Of a stretch of 64,000 bases of DNA, positions 1 through 11,373 are shown in pieces. The number at the start of each line of letters is the position of its first letter. Position 1 is the first letter of the stretch. The notes below the pieces were generated by a model. The model made no database searches and had not been told where the DNA came from. It was given only the letters and a program-made list of their open reading frames with translations. A program made the position numbers and the translations under genes. The stretch spans positions 2,108,001-2,172,000 of the forward strand of contig CADCXC010000009.1 in NCBI GenBank assembly GCA_902806595.1, given 5' to 3'. The stretch is from Pyrenopolyporus hunteri. Lineage: Eukaryota > Ascomycota > Sordariomycetes > Xylariales > Hypoxylaceae.

Positions 1-556
1 ATTTACTCATCATATAGATTATAACACTATTCACGAAGATTTCCACACGGATTCTACGATTCTAGTATGTTATGTAGATATATATCTAGGTGCCTATAGT
101 TCATTCTAAAGTCTTTATCCTGCATATAGATGATGCTCTTCTATCCCCCCTTTCCTTCCCCCCTTTTCCACTCTTCCACTGCGTTACGTTCCTCAAATCT
201 ACAACACCCCACCTACGAGAGACCTACGAATTGCTCAAAGCAAAGACACTCCGTCCGACTCGTGCGGTTCGTGATATATCAATACTATAAGACGCATGCA
301 GCACGTAGGTATAAGTACAGTACATTTCTCTATACCGATCCGATCCGATCCGATCCGGTCCGATCTGATTCTTATACCATCCATCCGCCTAGGTACCAAG
401 GTAGCTAGCGAGAGAACCTCCCTATGCCATCGCCACGTACGGTAAGTGAAAGAAATGAATCGTGTCACCCATTGATTGCACACCTAGTACCCAACTCACC
501 AATCGAGTCCGGCCCGGCCCTATTCGGTCCAGAATCAATAATCCGCATCGGAGGCA
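1..556. other. Intergenic, no gene seen
   Basis: Short open frames here lack family features and overlap each other on both strands, so I treat them as chance. The stretch is the 3' flank of the minus-strand membrane protein gene and carries one short tandem repeat, listed separately. Confidence 0.6.
335..369. repeat. CCGAT short tandem repeat
   Basis: About seven copies of the pentamer CCGAT (equivalently GATCC), the last ones degenerate (CCGGT, CCGAT, CTGAT). It lies about 190 bp beyond the stop codon of the neighbouring gene and probably falls in its 3' flank. Confidence 0.8.
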
Positions 557-3500
557 CTACTGCAGCAGCAGCGCGTCCTCGTCAAGCCGCCCAAACAAGT
601 CCTTGATCTCCTTCTCCATAATCTTCAGTTCCTTGGCCAGCTGGCCCGTAACCAAGGCGTACGCGTATAGGAGGGCGTAGTCGGGCTCCTCGACGGTGAC
701 GCCGCCCAAGTTCGGGATACGGATCTTAAGGCTATCCTTCGCCGTACCCGCGTCCGCGTTCCCGTTCGCGATGGTGCCCGCGCTCGCGTTTTCGAGGGTC
801 TTGTTACCTTCGACGTTCTCCTCTCCCTCGCCGATGGTATTGTTATTATGCTCCTTCCTGAAGCGGAATATCTTACCGAGCAATTTGTCCCGGATGGCCA
901 TAACGCTAGGGATGACGTCCGTCAGGGGGTACTCGAGCATGACGCTGGAGGCGAGGACCTGGAAGACGTGGCAGATGCGGGCGCACAGCTGGGCGCGCTC
1001 TTCCGCGGTATAATATAGGAGGGCCTTCTCACCGGGGCTCAGCCGGCCGTGCTTCTGCGTTACCAGGCTCATAGCGTGGAACGCGTCGAGAGCGCGCTGG
1101 GTCGAGGCCATGATGCGTCCGTACGCCTCGGCGGGGAACGGCCCGCGGAGTTCGTATTCGTTACTCGCGGCGACGCGGAGCGTCTGCAGCTGCGCCGCGT
1201 ACCGCCGCATGGCGGCCTGCTCGCCTATCTTCATGTAGCTCGTGGCGGCGCTATCGTCGCGGAGCAGGACGGCCAGCGGGCCTCGCTTCCAAACGAGACC
1301 CATCTGCAGATACAGGACGGCCAAGCCCTCTTTGAACTTTTGGCGCGCGGACATGGGCCAGATCAGCCGGCATATGACGAGACCCCAGACGATGCCGACG
1401 GACACGGCCACGACTCTGTGGAAGGCGATGGAACTGATGATGGGGTGGAGGCCGCCTTCGTCGTCGTCGTCGTCGTCGACATCCTGCGTGAGCGAGTACG
1501 CGTATAATGACGAGACGTTGTAGCTTAGTAATATGAAGCGACCAAACGCCGGATTACCGCGATCTATCATGATGTAAAAAGCGCCGAAGGCGATGGCCCA
1601 GCCCAAGAAGGCGAGCGCGACGGCGTTGCCATCCGATATCCACCAGTTGACCAAGACAAAGGCAGCGCCCATAACGGTACCCGTGAACCGAGCCAAGCCG
1701 GTAGCGTTGGACGCGCCCACGGTCATCGAGCATACGATCATAAACGATAAGAGTCCCCATTCGCCTCGCCAATGCGCGTATATAGGCCGCGTCTGGGGTA
1801 TGAAGGCGAACATGGCGTAGAGCGCGGCGCCGATGCCGACTTTGAGGCCAAAACGAACTGTAAAGAGGCGTTAGCACGAATATTTAGGAGAACCGCGGCT
1901 ACGTGGTGGGCGGCTTACTATCGTTCCTTGCCAGGAACCGGAAGAATTGCAGGAGAGTTCGAGAGGCGACCCGGACGAAACGGTCCCAGAGGCCCTCGCC
2001 CTGAGGCGCCGCGTCCCAGCTAAAGGTATCACGCCGTTTCTTCATAGCATCGGGAATGCCCTGGGGCAGCTTAGACTGCCTCAGCCTCTTAACGGGCTGG
2101 AGCAGAGACACCTGTTCTGGATCCGCCTTCTTCGCTTTCGATCCGAACTTGATGTGCTTCCAAAACATCATCCATTTCCAGGTACGCTTGTTCTGCTCGG
2201 TAGCATCCCTCAAGTCGTCCAGGGTATCTAAGTATATCTGCATCTCGTCCGCAAAGCTCAGAAGGCTGAACGAGAAATGCCCGCAAGCTGCGGCTACCTC
2301 TTCAAAATCTGCTTGGACAGATTCCGCCCTAGTCCTACCTAGCTCGATCGTCTTATAGATTTCTTCCAGCGCATTTCCTCTCGCCTGGTTATACAGGGAT
2401 ATGGCCTCCGCAAGGCTCTCCTTGAACTGTTCGTTCACGTTCACCGGCGACCCCGGAGCTCCGAACAGAGGTTCTCTAAGCATCTCGGCCATCGTGTGGA
2501 CCAAGGATTTCATCGACGGCCCGAGGCGTACGATGAACAATTCGAATATGTCAGACGGCGCCCTCAGCGACGAACCGGACGCGGACATCTCGGCAGGGGG
2601 TGCGTCTTGCGTAGGTGCCAGCTCTTCCTCTCGGTCGCTTCGCTCGTCGGGAGCCTCGTCGATAGGGCCAAGGCCATTGACTCTACTGCTGCCGCTCTTT
2701 AGCGTAGATGACAGGTTTCTACCATAGGTAGGCGAGAAGACGTCCGTCGTAGGAGAAGAAAAGATCGGATTGTCGGATGGCGGCCCGAAGGAGATCTCCT
2801 TAAGAAGCTCAAACTGTGTGTTGGCCGCGCTCCTCAAACCGCCGAGCGACTGCGCCAAGTTTTCCATCGACTTTAGCACGGCCTTGTCGTGTCTATAAAT
2901 CTGTTCTTGGCCCAGCACGTAATATTCGTACTTCGACTCCCGCGCGTTCTTGTTCATCTGCGCTAGGGTGGAGCTATACGTAGCCGAAGCTTTAGTAAAG
3001 GCGCTCGAAGCGAAGTCCTCTTCGGCGCCGCTCAAGAACCCTCTCGCGATCATGGATAGCATGTCGCCAAGCGACGTAGACGCGTTTCGCATAGATTTGC
3101 GCAACGCCAGCCTCGCGGAGACCGGCCAGAGAAATAGATTGACCAGCGTCGATATTACGGTCGCCATGAGCAGCATCTTCAGGGATTGGATAATCTTCTG
3201 GTTCGTGAAGACGCCGGTATGGACCGAGTTTTCTTTCGTAGTGATCGTGATGATGCCGATGGATGCTATACTGGCACCAACGCTCACGAGCGGATTGTTC
3301 AGCTTCTGCTTAACCCATCCGACGAAGCCCAAACCGCCCCCGATGAAGATGATGAGTACCAAAACATAGGACAATTCGACCATGTCCAAGACGGAGCCGA
3401 AGAGCACCGAGGTGGCCATGGACAAGGTGCCGATGAACATGGCGTAGCACACGGCGACGACGGCAATGGCTACCGCTTCCACCTGCGAGCCCGTCGACCT

Positions 3501-4167
3501 GGCCGGGTGGAAATAGACGGTGATGGTGGCTACGATATGCTTCCCATCCATCGGGCCTAGGAAACTGGCGGCGGGGCGCCAAAAAGTTCCCATGCTAGCC
3601 AACAGGTACGCGACGGAGCATTTGATGATGCCCCGTCCGTTGGGCGAGTTCAGCCATGCCCAAAAGTTGCCGGTCGCCACGCAAGTATTATGCCATAAGT
3701 TCCAGGCCTTCTCCCCCACCGTCTCGCCCTCGGAGAGGGCTCGCCAACCGTCATCGTCGCCCGAGCCGTCGAGGCTAGAGTATCGGAGGGAGAACTGGCG
3801 GCGAGTGCGTTCACCGGTACCCGGGATGATCCACGTTCCGTTGCGTAGCTTCTGTCGTCGCGGCGGCATCGCGTTAGCATCTACTAGGTAGCTATCGGTC
3901 TACTCCACCGTATCGAGAGCGAAGGCGTGTCGAGACGAGACTACACACGGGAACAAAGGCGAACCGAACTCCCACATGATCCGGCGAGGCGGGGAATACA
4001 AAAAAGAAAGGGACGTAAAAATAAAAATAAACCAAAATAAATTGATGGAATGATTAGAGTAGTACACTTACGCTCCTCACCGGTGCTCTACTAGGTCGCG
4101 GCGGTCCCAACGCTCCACTGCTGCCAGCTCCATGATTATTATTACTAGGAACGCTATCGCTGGTCAT
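557..4167 (-). CDS. BRE4/ArAE-type multi-spanning membrane protein (DUF2421 family)
   Basis: Three exons: 4167-4072, 3851-1919 and 1857-557, joined in phase to about 1109 residues. Intron 1 (220 bp) has donor GTAAGTG and acceptor GACAG. Intron 2 (61 bp) has donor GTAAGC, branch site TGCTAAC and acceptor TTTACAG. Two blocks of hydrophobic helices are seen: one in the first ~220 residues (SVAYLLASMGTFW onwards, through VISTLVNLFLWPVSARL) and a second after RNDIRFGLKVGIGAALYAMF. A long soluble charged linker separates them, and the C-terminus is soluble. This double layout with WPVSAR/WPMSAR after the last helix of each block is typical of fungal ArAE_2_N plus DUF2421 proteins related to yeast Bre4 (brefeldin A sensitivity) and to fusaric-acid/aromatic-acid exporters. 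The substrate is unknown. The start may lie further upstream: Lys/Arg-rich in-frame codons precede this ATG, back to a stop. An ATG at 3869 is the alternative start if intron 1 lies in the 5' UTR. Confidence 0.87.
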
Positions 4168-5213
4168 AGCTTGATCGTCGATGGTGGGCCGCTTTCTCTT
4201 CTTCTTCCTCTTTCGTCCCGCGCGATGTACCTAAGGCTGCTGCGGCATTATGGCCGATAGAGTAAAATCCGCGTTAGGGAAAAAAAAAAAAAAAAAAAAA
4301 GAGGCAAAAAAGGCAGACAAGGAAATTCAGAGGTGGGAGAATATGTCGTGCTGCTATGCAAAAGGCCCAAAGAGAGAGGTTTGTACGATGTAAGCTGTAT
4401 AATACAATAGCACGCGCTGTTGAAGGGATGACAGCAGCTCTCGAGGCCACTGGGACGATGTTGGGGGTAGCGGGTTCCACTTATCTTCTAGGTACAGCAG
4501 TTTACGACGAGCCAATGGAATGCCGCGACATGACCAAGTGCGTCATCACACGCTCCCTTTACCTGCCTACGAACCTTCCACCTCCTACAGCGGTAGCCTG
4601 TAAGGTAGCCTGTAAATATCCTAGCTTAAGGGTGGGAACGAACGACAGGGGAACCCCACCACGCCCGTCCCCTCCGAATTACCCAGGCGGTCCAGGTGCC
4701 CATAGTACATGCTGCCTAGCGAACAATAGGCTTAGCAGGAGGTACCCGATGTGCGAGTTACGCGCTGCGTAGTGCATGGGGGTACTTGATATACTTTCAC
4801 ATCCCAGCCCCGAATCTACATAATTGATGATACCTCCCAGCTACATCGCACGTAGTAGCTGCTACCGTGCTACGCCTAATGTCTCAATACCCGTCACGAT
4901 ACCTCCCATACTTACCTCCTTCCGAGCCGTCCTCCCTTCGAACCTAAGACACTCGACCAGCGATCCCCTATCTCGGGAGCGTATCTCACCACTTGTCCAA
5001 CCCACCATTCGTACAAGAGCAAACAAGCGCGTCCTCGTCCTACCCGCGCGCCACATAGCTCAGAGTCAGCCACCGCATATCATTCGGAAGACCGAGACAA
5101 CGAAAGAAAAGAGAGAAAAAAGGGAAAAGGGAGATCTCGGCGAGGGGAAGATACCTAAGAACCACCCAAAAAAAAAAAAGAACGAAAAGAAAAGAAAAGC
5201 AAAAAAAGCAACA
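4168..5213. promoter_or_regulatory. Divergent intergenic region between two genes, with poly(A) tract
   Basis: About 1.05 kb between two genes transcribed away from each other, so it must hold both promoters. It contains a run of 21 A at 4280-4300 and, just before the plus-strand start, a long purine/A-rich leader (5098-5213) typical of a fungal 5' UTR. Open frames inside it overlap and have no recognisable features. Confidence 0.5.
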
Positions 5214-6026
5214 ATGACGAACCTCCCCTCGCAACACCCGCACCTCTCGCTGCACCTCACCGACCGCGCCCTCACACCTCTCATCTCCTCCTCCTCTTCG
5301 TCCTCCCCCGCCCACACCAAGCAGCGCGAAGCGCTAACCTCGCTCTCGCACTCCGCGCTGAGCGCCCACGAGGCGGCGCTGCGCCTGGGCCTGGGGTCAC
5401 CCCTGCGCGTCATGGTCGAGCACGCCGACGCCGGGCCCGTCGTGCTGCAGTCTTTCCTGCGCGCCGACGCCCCCGCTGATACCTCCGCATCTACCACCAC
5501 CACCACCACCGCAGCAGGTGCAGGAGCAGGAGCAGCAGGAACGGCAGTAGTAGCAACAACAACAACGAACGGCCAACACCCCACACCCAGCGCCGACCAC
5601 GCACCCATACCCACATCCCCCACCTCTCCAACATCCCCGACCTCCCCCGGCCCCGACCCGCAAACCAGCGCCGTCGAGCGGCGCCTGCAACAACTGCAAC
5701 TCGGCAGCGGCGGCGGCAGCGGTAGCGTAATCGCGCTCGGCGAGGACAGCGAGCTCAACGCCAGCGCCAACACGGACCTAAACGCGAGCTCGCCGCCGCT
5801 GCTAGTCAGCGTCGTGGTCTCCCCGAGCGCGGACCTAGCGCGGGAGGCGCGGCGGGCGGCGGCGCGGCTAGAGCGCGTGGGGCGGGCGATACAGGCGCGG
5901 TGGGCGGAGGCGTCGGGGGAAGGGGGCAGTGGGAGCGAGGGGGATAGGGATGGGGAAGGGGGTGGGGGCGAGGATGGGGGAGGGACGTCGGGTGGTGCGG
6001 CGGCGGCGGGGGGTGCTGCGGATTAA
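5214..6026 (+). CDS. Low-complexity protein, possible roadblock-like fold
   Basis: A single exon of 270 residues. I chose the ATG at 5214 because an A-rich leader ends in CAACA directly before it and recognisable protein begins with MTNLPSQHPHL; the frame stays open upstream to 4824, but that part looks like UTR. Visible parts are an N-terminal helix with a Ser run, a helix then strand pair (SPLRVMVEHADAGPVVLQSF), a long low-complexity linker (Thr and Ala runs, four TSP repeats near residues 143-155, Gly/Ser), a strand (LLVSVVVSP) followed by a long basic helix (REARRAAARLERVGRAIQAR), and a Gly/Glu-rich tail. The strand-strand, strand, helix order resembles Roadblock/LC7 proteins such as the LAMTOR/EGO subunits, with the linker inserted between strands. 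That is a guess from topology and I do not recognise the gene. GC is very high, so long antisense frames here are shadows. Confidence 0.6.
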   Translation: MTNLPSQHPHLSLHLTDRALTPLISSSSSSSPAHTKQREALTSLSHSALSAHEAALRLGLGSPLRVMVEHADAGPVVLQSFLRADAPADTSASTTTTTTAAGAGAGAAGTAVVATTTTNGQHPTPSADHAPIPTSPTSPTSPTSPGPDPQTSAVERRLQQLQLGSGGGSGSVIALGEDSELNASANTDLNASSPPLLVSVVVSPSADLAREARRAAARLERVGRAIQARWAEASGEGGSGSEGDRDGEGGGGEDGGGTSGGAAAAGGAAD

Positions 6027-6656
6027 TGAGGGGGGAAAGGAGAGGAGACGAGTGTGATGCCCCTGAGGAAAAAAAGGGGGTTCACCACCAGGTGCGGGAG
6101 ACGGACGAGGGAGCTCGCTCCGGCCGGTCTATACCAGCTTGAGGGGGTAGTGAGCACCTAAGCAGCACAACTAAATCTGGGGCGGCGAAGAGTCGATTTC
6201 ATGAGAATATATTGCCTTCCTCGGGAGGATCTCCAGCGAGGGGAAACGGATGTCGTTGAATACCTTACCTAGCTAGGGGAGCGTGTTCCTACTCGGCATA
6301 CACATAATGATAGCAAAAACTCGGTTATTGTAGAATAGGGGCGCGGCGCAAGCCATTTATGGGCTCATTTATGTTGAGCCCCGAGGGTATATCAGGTACT
6401 GTATAATATAGTCAAGGCTCGGTTGTTAGTCTTTCCAGCGACGTTACAAAAATAATCTAAGACGGACATGACTAATAGACTTCGTCCTATTCAGCTACAG
6501 ATGTTCTTCAAGACCATTGTACCTGTAACTGATTTCATCGCACTGCTTTATTTAATTATTTTAGCTCGCATATCTACCTATATATCCGCGAATATTATCG
6601 ATTCGTTACGCCAGCCGGCTTAATGGTTCCCAAGACTTAACATCGCTATTCTATTT
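6027..6656. other. Intergenic between convergent genes, no gene seen
   Basis: The 3' flanks of two genes meet here. The sequence becomes AT-richer toward 6540-6660. I see no open frame or RNA gene that I can support. Confidence 0.55.
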
Positions 6657-9131
6657 TCAAATAAGCTGCTGGAAAGCACGGTTGATGGGGGAGCGGATGT
6701 TAGGAACGCCCTTCCAGAACTCGACGGTGGCCACGGCCCTCTTCGCGACACCCTCGGCGGTGAATTCGAACTTCTGTTATATTTGTTAGTATGTAATTAG
6801 CGTGGATATGGAGAGGTAACTTGCCTTGTAGACGTCCTTGTAGGCACCGGAAGCACCGAATCGGTTCAGGCCGAACTGCTCGTGGGTATACCTCTCCCAG
6901 CCCATCGTGCTCATGACCTCGACGGACAGCGACGGGATCCCGTCGGGTAGGACGCTTAGCCTGTACTCCTTGGATTGGGAGTCGAAAACCTCGAAGCACG
7001 GCATCGATACGATACGCGCCTTCAGGCCGTGCTTCTCTTGGAGATACTTGGCAGCATCGACGCAGATGCAGACTTCCGAACCGGTCGAGACGAGCGTGAT
7101 GTCGGCACCCTGCACCTCGTGTAGGACGTAGCCACCCTTGAGCGTCTTCTCGATGGTGGAGCCCTCGAGCTGAGGTAGGTTCTGTCGCGACAGCGCGACG
7201 ATGCTGGGGGTGTGCTTCGAGGTTAAGGCGACGTAGTAGGCACCGCTGGTCTCGTTGCCGTCGGCTGGTCGCCAGACCATCATGTTAGGCAGGGCACGGA
7301 AGTGGGCGAGGGTCTCGATCGGCTGGTGGGTGGGGCCGTCCTCACCAAGACCGATGGAGTCGTGGGTGGCAACCCAGATCACTCGGACCTGGGAAAGCGA
7401 GGATAGACGGACGGCACCGGCGGCGTACGAGACGAAGTTTAGGAAAGTGCCTCCGTAGGGGATAAGGGTACCGTAAGCGGCAATGCCGTTCATGATGGCA
7501 CCCATACCGTGCTCACGGACACCGTATCGGATATATCGGCCGGCGTAGTCTCCCAACTTGGTCGAGGGCGGCTGGAAGTCGGTAGCGCCCTTCCATCGCG
7601 TCAGGTTTGACCCGGTCAGATCGGCGGAACCACCGATGAGCTCGGGAATAGCGGCCTCGATCTTCGAAAGAACAGTCTCGGAGAGCTTTCGAGAGGCGAC
7701 GGCGGGATCGCTCGGGGTGTAGGTCGGAAGGTTCTTCTCCCAACCCTCGGGAAGCTCGCCCTTCAGACGACGAGCGAGGTCGTCGTGTTCAGCCTTGTAC
7801 TTGGTAGCGTAGCTGGCGAACAGCTTGTTCCACTCCTCTTCGAGAGCGGCACCCTCGGCGGCCTTCTTGCCATACAGGTCGTACACCTCTTGGGGGACGA
7901 CGAAAGACTGCTCGGGGTTGAAGCCGAACTTCTGCTTGAGCTGCTTGATGTCGTCGGCCTTCAGAGGAGAGCCGTGGACTCCGTGAGTGCCCTGCTGCAG
8001 GGAACCGAAACCGATAGTCGTCTTGAGCTTGATCAATGAAGGCTTGTCCTTGACGTCCTTGCACTTCTGGATGGCCCTCTCGATGCCCTCGAGGTCGTGG
8101 TCGCCGTCGCTGACGACCTCGACGTGCCAGCCGTACGATTCGTACCGCTTGACGACGTCTTCGGTGAAGGCGCACGCGGTGTCACCGTCGATGGTAATCT
8201 GGTTGTCATCGTAAACAGCAATTAAGTTACCTAGTTGTAAGTGGCCAGCTAGGGAGGAGGCCTCGCTAGAAACACCCTCCATCAGACAGCCATCACCCAA
8301 GAAGCAGTAGGTGTAGTTGTCGACGAGGGGGAAGCCCTCCTTGTTGAAGTTGGCAGCTGTCTGGGCCTGGGCAATAGCAAGACCGACGGCATTGGAGATA
8401 CCCTGTCCGAGGGGACCGGTGGTAACCTCGATGCCGGGGGTGTCGTGGGCCTCGGGATGTCCGGGAGTGATGCTGTCAACTTTCTACGCATTGTGTAAGC
8501 CTTGGTAGCCGCATTAGGGTATGTAGTAAGACAACTCACTCGGAAGCCCTTGATGTCGTCCATAGACAAGTCATATCCGAAAAGGTGGAGGAGAGCATAT
8601 TGGAGCATGCATCCGTGCCCGTTGCTGAAACCACGGGGGTTAGCGGGCCGAAGGCGAGGGAACAAAGCACAATTAGACTCACGAGAGAACGAATCGATCT
8701 CGGTTTAGCCACTTCGGGTTCTTAGGGTTAAACTTCATGAACTTGTTAAACAAGACGTGGGCGACCGGCGCCATACCCCTGCGGCAATCAGTGTGAGCAG
8801 CTTTTTCTCCTTCTTATACATATACACAGGTAATCACGACAATTCGGGACGTGGATGTCTTGGTACTCACATGGGCGCGCCAGGGTGGCCCGAGTTGGAT
8901 GCGAAGGTGGCATCGACCTAAAGGGAAGCACAATTGTCAATTACAGCTCGTCCGATCCCACTGGCAAAAACTCGTGATGCGGGCAAAAAGCGAAGGGCGA
9001 AAGCTTCTTTCCAATGAGCTCACGATGGAGGGGTAAAGCGGGGGCGGGGTCAAATTGAGAGAGAGTCGTCATCTTACAGCTAGAAGCCGGATCGTGTTGA
9101 TGGCGAGCCAATCTTTCTCTGTGTATCCCAT
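6657..9131 (-). CDS. TKL1: Transketolase
   Basis: Thiamine-diphosphate enzyme of the non-oxidative pentose phosphate pathway, acting in the cytosol. It moves two-carbon units from ketose to aldose phosphates. Six exons join in phase to 685 residues, the usual family length: 9131-9078, 8917-8871, 8778-8683, 8624-8540, 8483-6825 and 6773-6657. The order of motifs is standard: MGYTEKDWLAINTIRLLA, SNSGHPGAPMGMAPVAH, LSNGHGCMLQYALLHLFGYD, the ThDP-binding GDGCLMEG ... YDDN segment, GSADLTGSN, YGVREHGMGAIMNG with the cofactor-contacting Glu, and HDSIGLGEDGPTHQP. Introns are 51-160 bp. The last one (6824-6774) is of the rare GC-AG class (AAG/gcaagt, branch TACTAAC, acceptor ATAACAG), and no GT donor there keeps the frame. 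The 3' end converges on the gene ending at 6026. Confidence 0.98.
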
Positions 9132-11373
9132 GGTTGCGGTTTCTACGACGATGCCTTGGGAATTGTAGTAAAAAGAGAAGAGTCGATGGAGGGAGAAGAA
9201 ATGGTTGAGGGAAGAGAGAGAAGAAAGTGGGAAGATTTGCGGGTGGTTAAAGGTGTTTTTGGTCCTGGACGGCCGGCAACGGGCGTCGATGGGGTCCTTT
9301 GGTTCTTAGCCTTGGTTGGCGAGGAACCCAGAAGGGTCTGACTAATGTACCTACCTGCGCTGCCCAGGTATAACCCATACCACCTATCAAAGGTACCTAC
9401 GGAGCTCCTTCATTGAAGCCATCTTAGACGATGGAGTATGGGCAGGTGGGGGCGGATAGCCGGGTTTGTTTCAGCGACAGTGGGCTCAGTGGAATCGGAC
9501 CCGATATTCAGGTGCTACCAGTCGCTATAGACTGGCCGGAGCGGCATTATTTCGTCACCTGGACACTCATCAAAGCCCTCAGTTCAACGTACCTTGTTGT
9601 ATACTACGTACATGGAGGTATCTACAAAGGCAGGGAGTGCCAAGCTCCATCCAAGTTATGCCCGAAGAGATGTACTACTACCACTACCAGATAATGTGGT
9701 CCAGCAATATCTTAAAAATTTCCTTTCCATTCATCGAAAAGAGGAACCAAACTTTTCTTACAACAACTTTGCCACTGGTTTATGTCATTCGTCGTCGATA
9801 CACGATGATACATATAAGCTACGTCATCTTTCCAACGCTCGTCTTTTTAGTACGACTACAATCTATAATTCAGGGCTGTTATGGACGGCTGGTTTATAGG
9901 TAGGTATGTAACAGATTCCCTCGAATACATCGTTGGTCTTGTCTCTCGCTCATGTCTTATACGTAGAATATCTCTTACTACGCAGCCAGAACAGGCAAAT
10001 TCCTCCGAGCTCATCAGGTTGTCAAAATGTTCAAATCGTTTCTATTTCGATTCTCTGGGTACTTCGTTCAACACAATTCTAACCGATACCCTATAGAACA
10101 CTTAGGACCGTTTGCTTGCATTACAACCCCGTCTGATAGGCCCGGGAAAATGCTCACCACTTTTAGTGCGTACCATATACCCCATATCGTATTAATACCT
10201 AATGCACCTAGCTCTTAGAGGCTGGCGCTACGTAAGTACATAATGCTTGCTGCCATACAGCTTCTATCCAGTGACATAGGGAACTCCTTCATTCTACGCC
10301 GACGGATATCTAGCCCGCTAGAATGCTTACCCAAGCTGAATAACCCATTAGCTATAATTATGAGGACCCAGCTTAGGCCTCTTCCTCAAATTAACTCCGC
10401 GTCGGGCTTAGGATATTTATCAAGCACCTTATTTACTTGTTGGGATCCGTACTTTACAAGCGTTTGATCACCTCGATATTTCAGTGCCGGGCTTAACGGT
10501 ACAGAATAAGCCCGAAGAGCGCGGCATGTTAGATGCTCCAAGTAACAAACTGAACTTGGCAGGCCTTTCTATCCAACAACGTGAGTAAGCGAAGGGACAT
10601 CATTCGAGGACCTCGTACCTGGGGCCTTAATCCCTCGCATCCTACCGATAACGCGGTAGCGGGAACGGCGGAACATGCGATAATCGTGTCGCCCCTATGT
10701 TACTCGCTTTCATAACCGACGAACCCGCCTATATACCGTCCTTATCCGGAGCATCATGTCCTCTTACTCGCTCTTCTCCGATGAGTCGTATCGACTCGAA
10801 AGGATATCATCTTGTACACCATGTAACCCTATGGGGGGCAGAGGTTAATAAATCTTCATATGATAAGAAAATCCAAAATTCCTCAAGGACAAGTTATTCC
10901 AGAATGAAAGGTGCCGTGAAACTATATAGCGCATTACTATCTTGTATTTAAGTTATACAGTTACTCGGGACCTCTCGCTCATACGTTATGTTATACCTAC
11001 ATGTATGGTAGCCGCACTGCCTAGAAATAATAAAATGAACCAAATCGCAACTAAACGAGCAATAAAGTAATAATTCAGCCGGATACACATCATCGTAATG
11101 CGTCGTGCTGAGCTGCCTCTGGGTTGGCGTTATGATTTCTCAATGCGCTACCCACTTATCGAACCGTTAAGATGCTCTTAAAAATTCGGCCACACAAACC
11201 TCATGAACCGGGCTTACTTTTTCTTTTTTTATAAAAAATAAAAATAAAATAAAAAGCACACTCAAAACTAAAGTATCCATTAAGCAGAGCACTGTAGAAA
11301 ACAAATCATCGCAACACAATACCAAGTAATAACGGATAGAAAATACCCAGCTTATCCGCTGGGAAGGGAAACC
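9132..11373. other. 2.2-kb divergent intergenic region, no gene seen
   Basis: This lies between the transketolase start and the methyltransferase start, so it holds both promoters. Several overlapping frames at 9431-10951 have no recognisable protein features, no good initiation context and no plausible splice partners, so I do not annotate them. An A/T-rich stretch at 11217-11260 lies about 115 bp upstream of the methyltransferase start. Confidence 0.5.

Noticed and set aside
1049..1523. Plus-strand frames opposite the exporter gene, including an acidic/Val-rich one
   Set aside because: They run antisense to well-supported membrane-protein coding sequence; the Val run is the complement of the Asp run DDDDDD.
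4356..4772. 138-codon frame between the exporter and the orphan gene
   Set aside because: Cys- and Pro-rich random-looking translation with no family features, and it lies in a divergent promoter region.
5066..5773. Long minus-strand frame opposite the gene at 5214-6026
   Set aside because: Low-complexity Cys/Val/Ser-rich translation; it mirrors the GC-rich coding strand and has no features of its own.
9431..10951. A possible gene between transketolase and the methyltransferase gene
   Set aside because: Frames overlap in several phases, translations look random, and I could not join any of them by credible introns.
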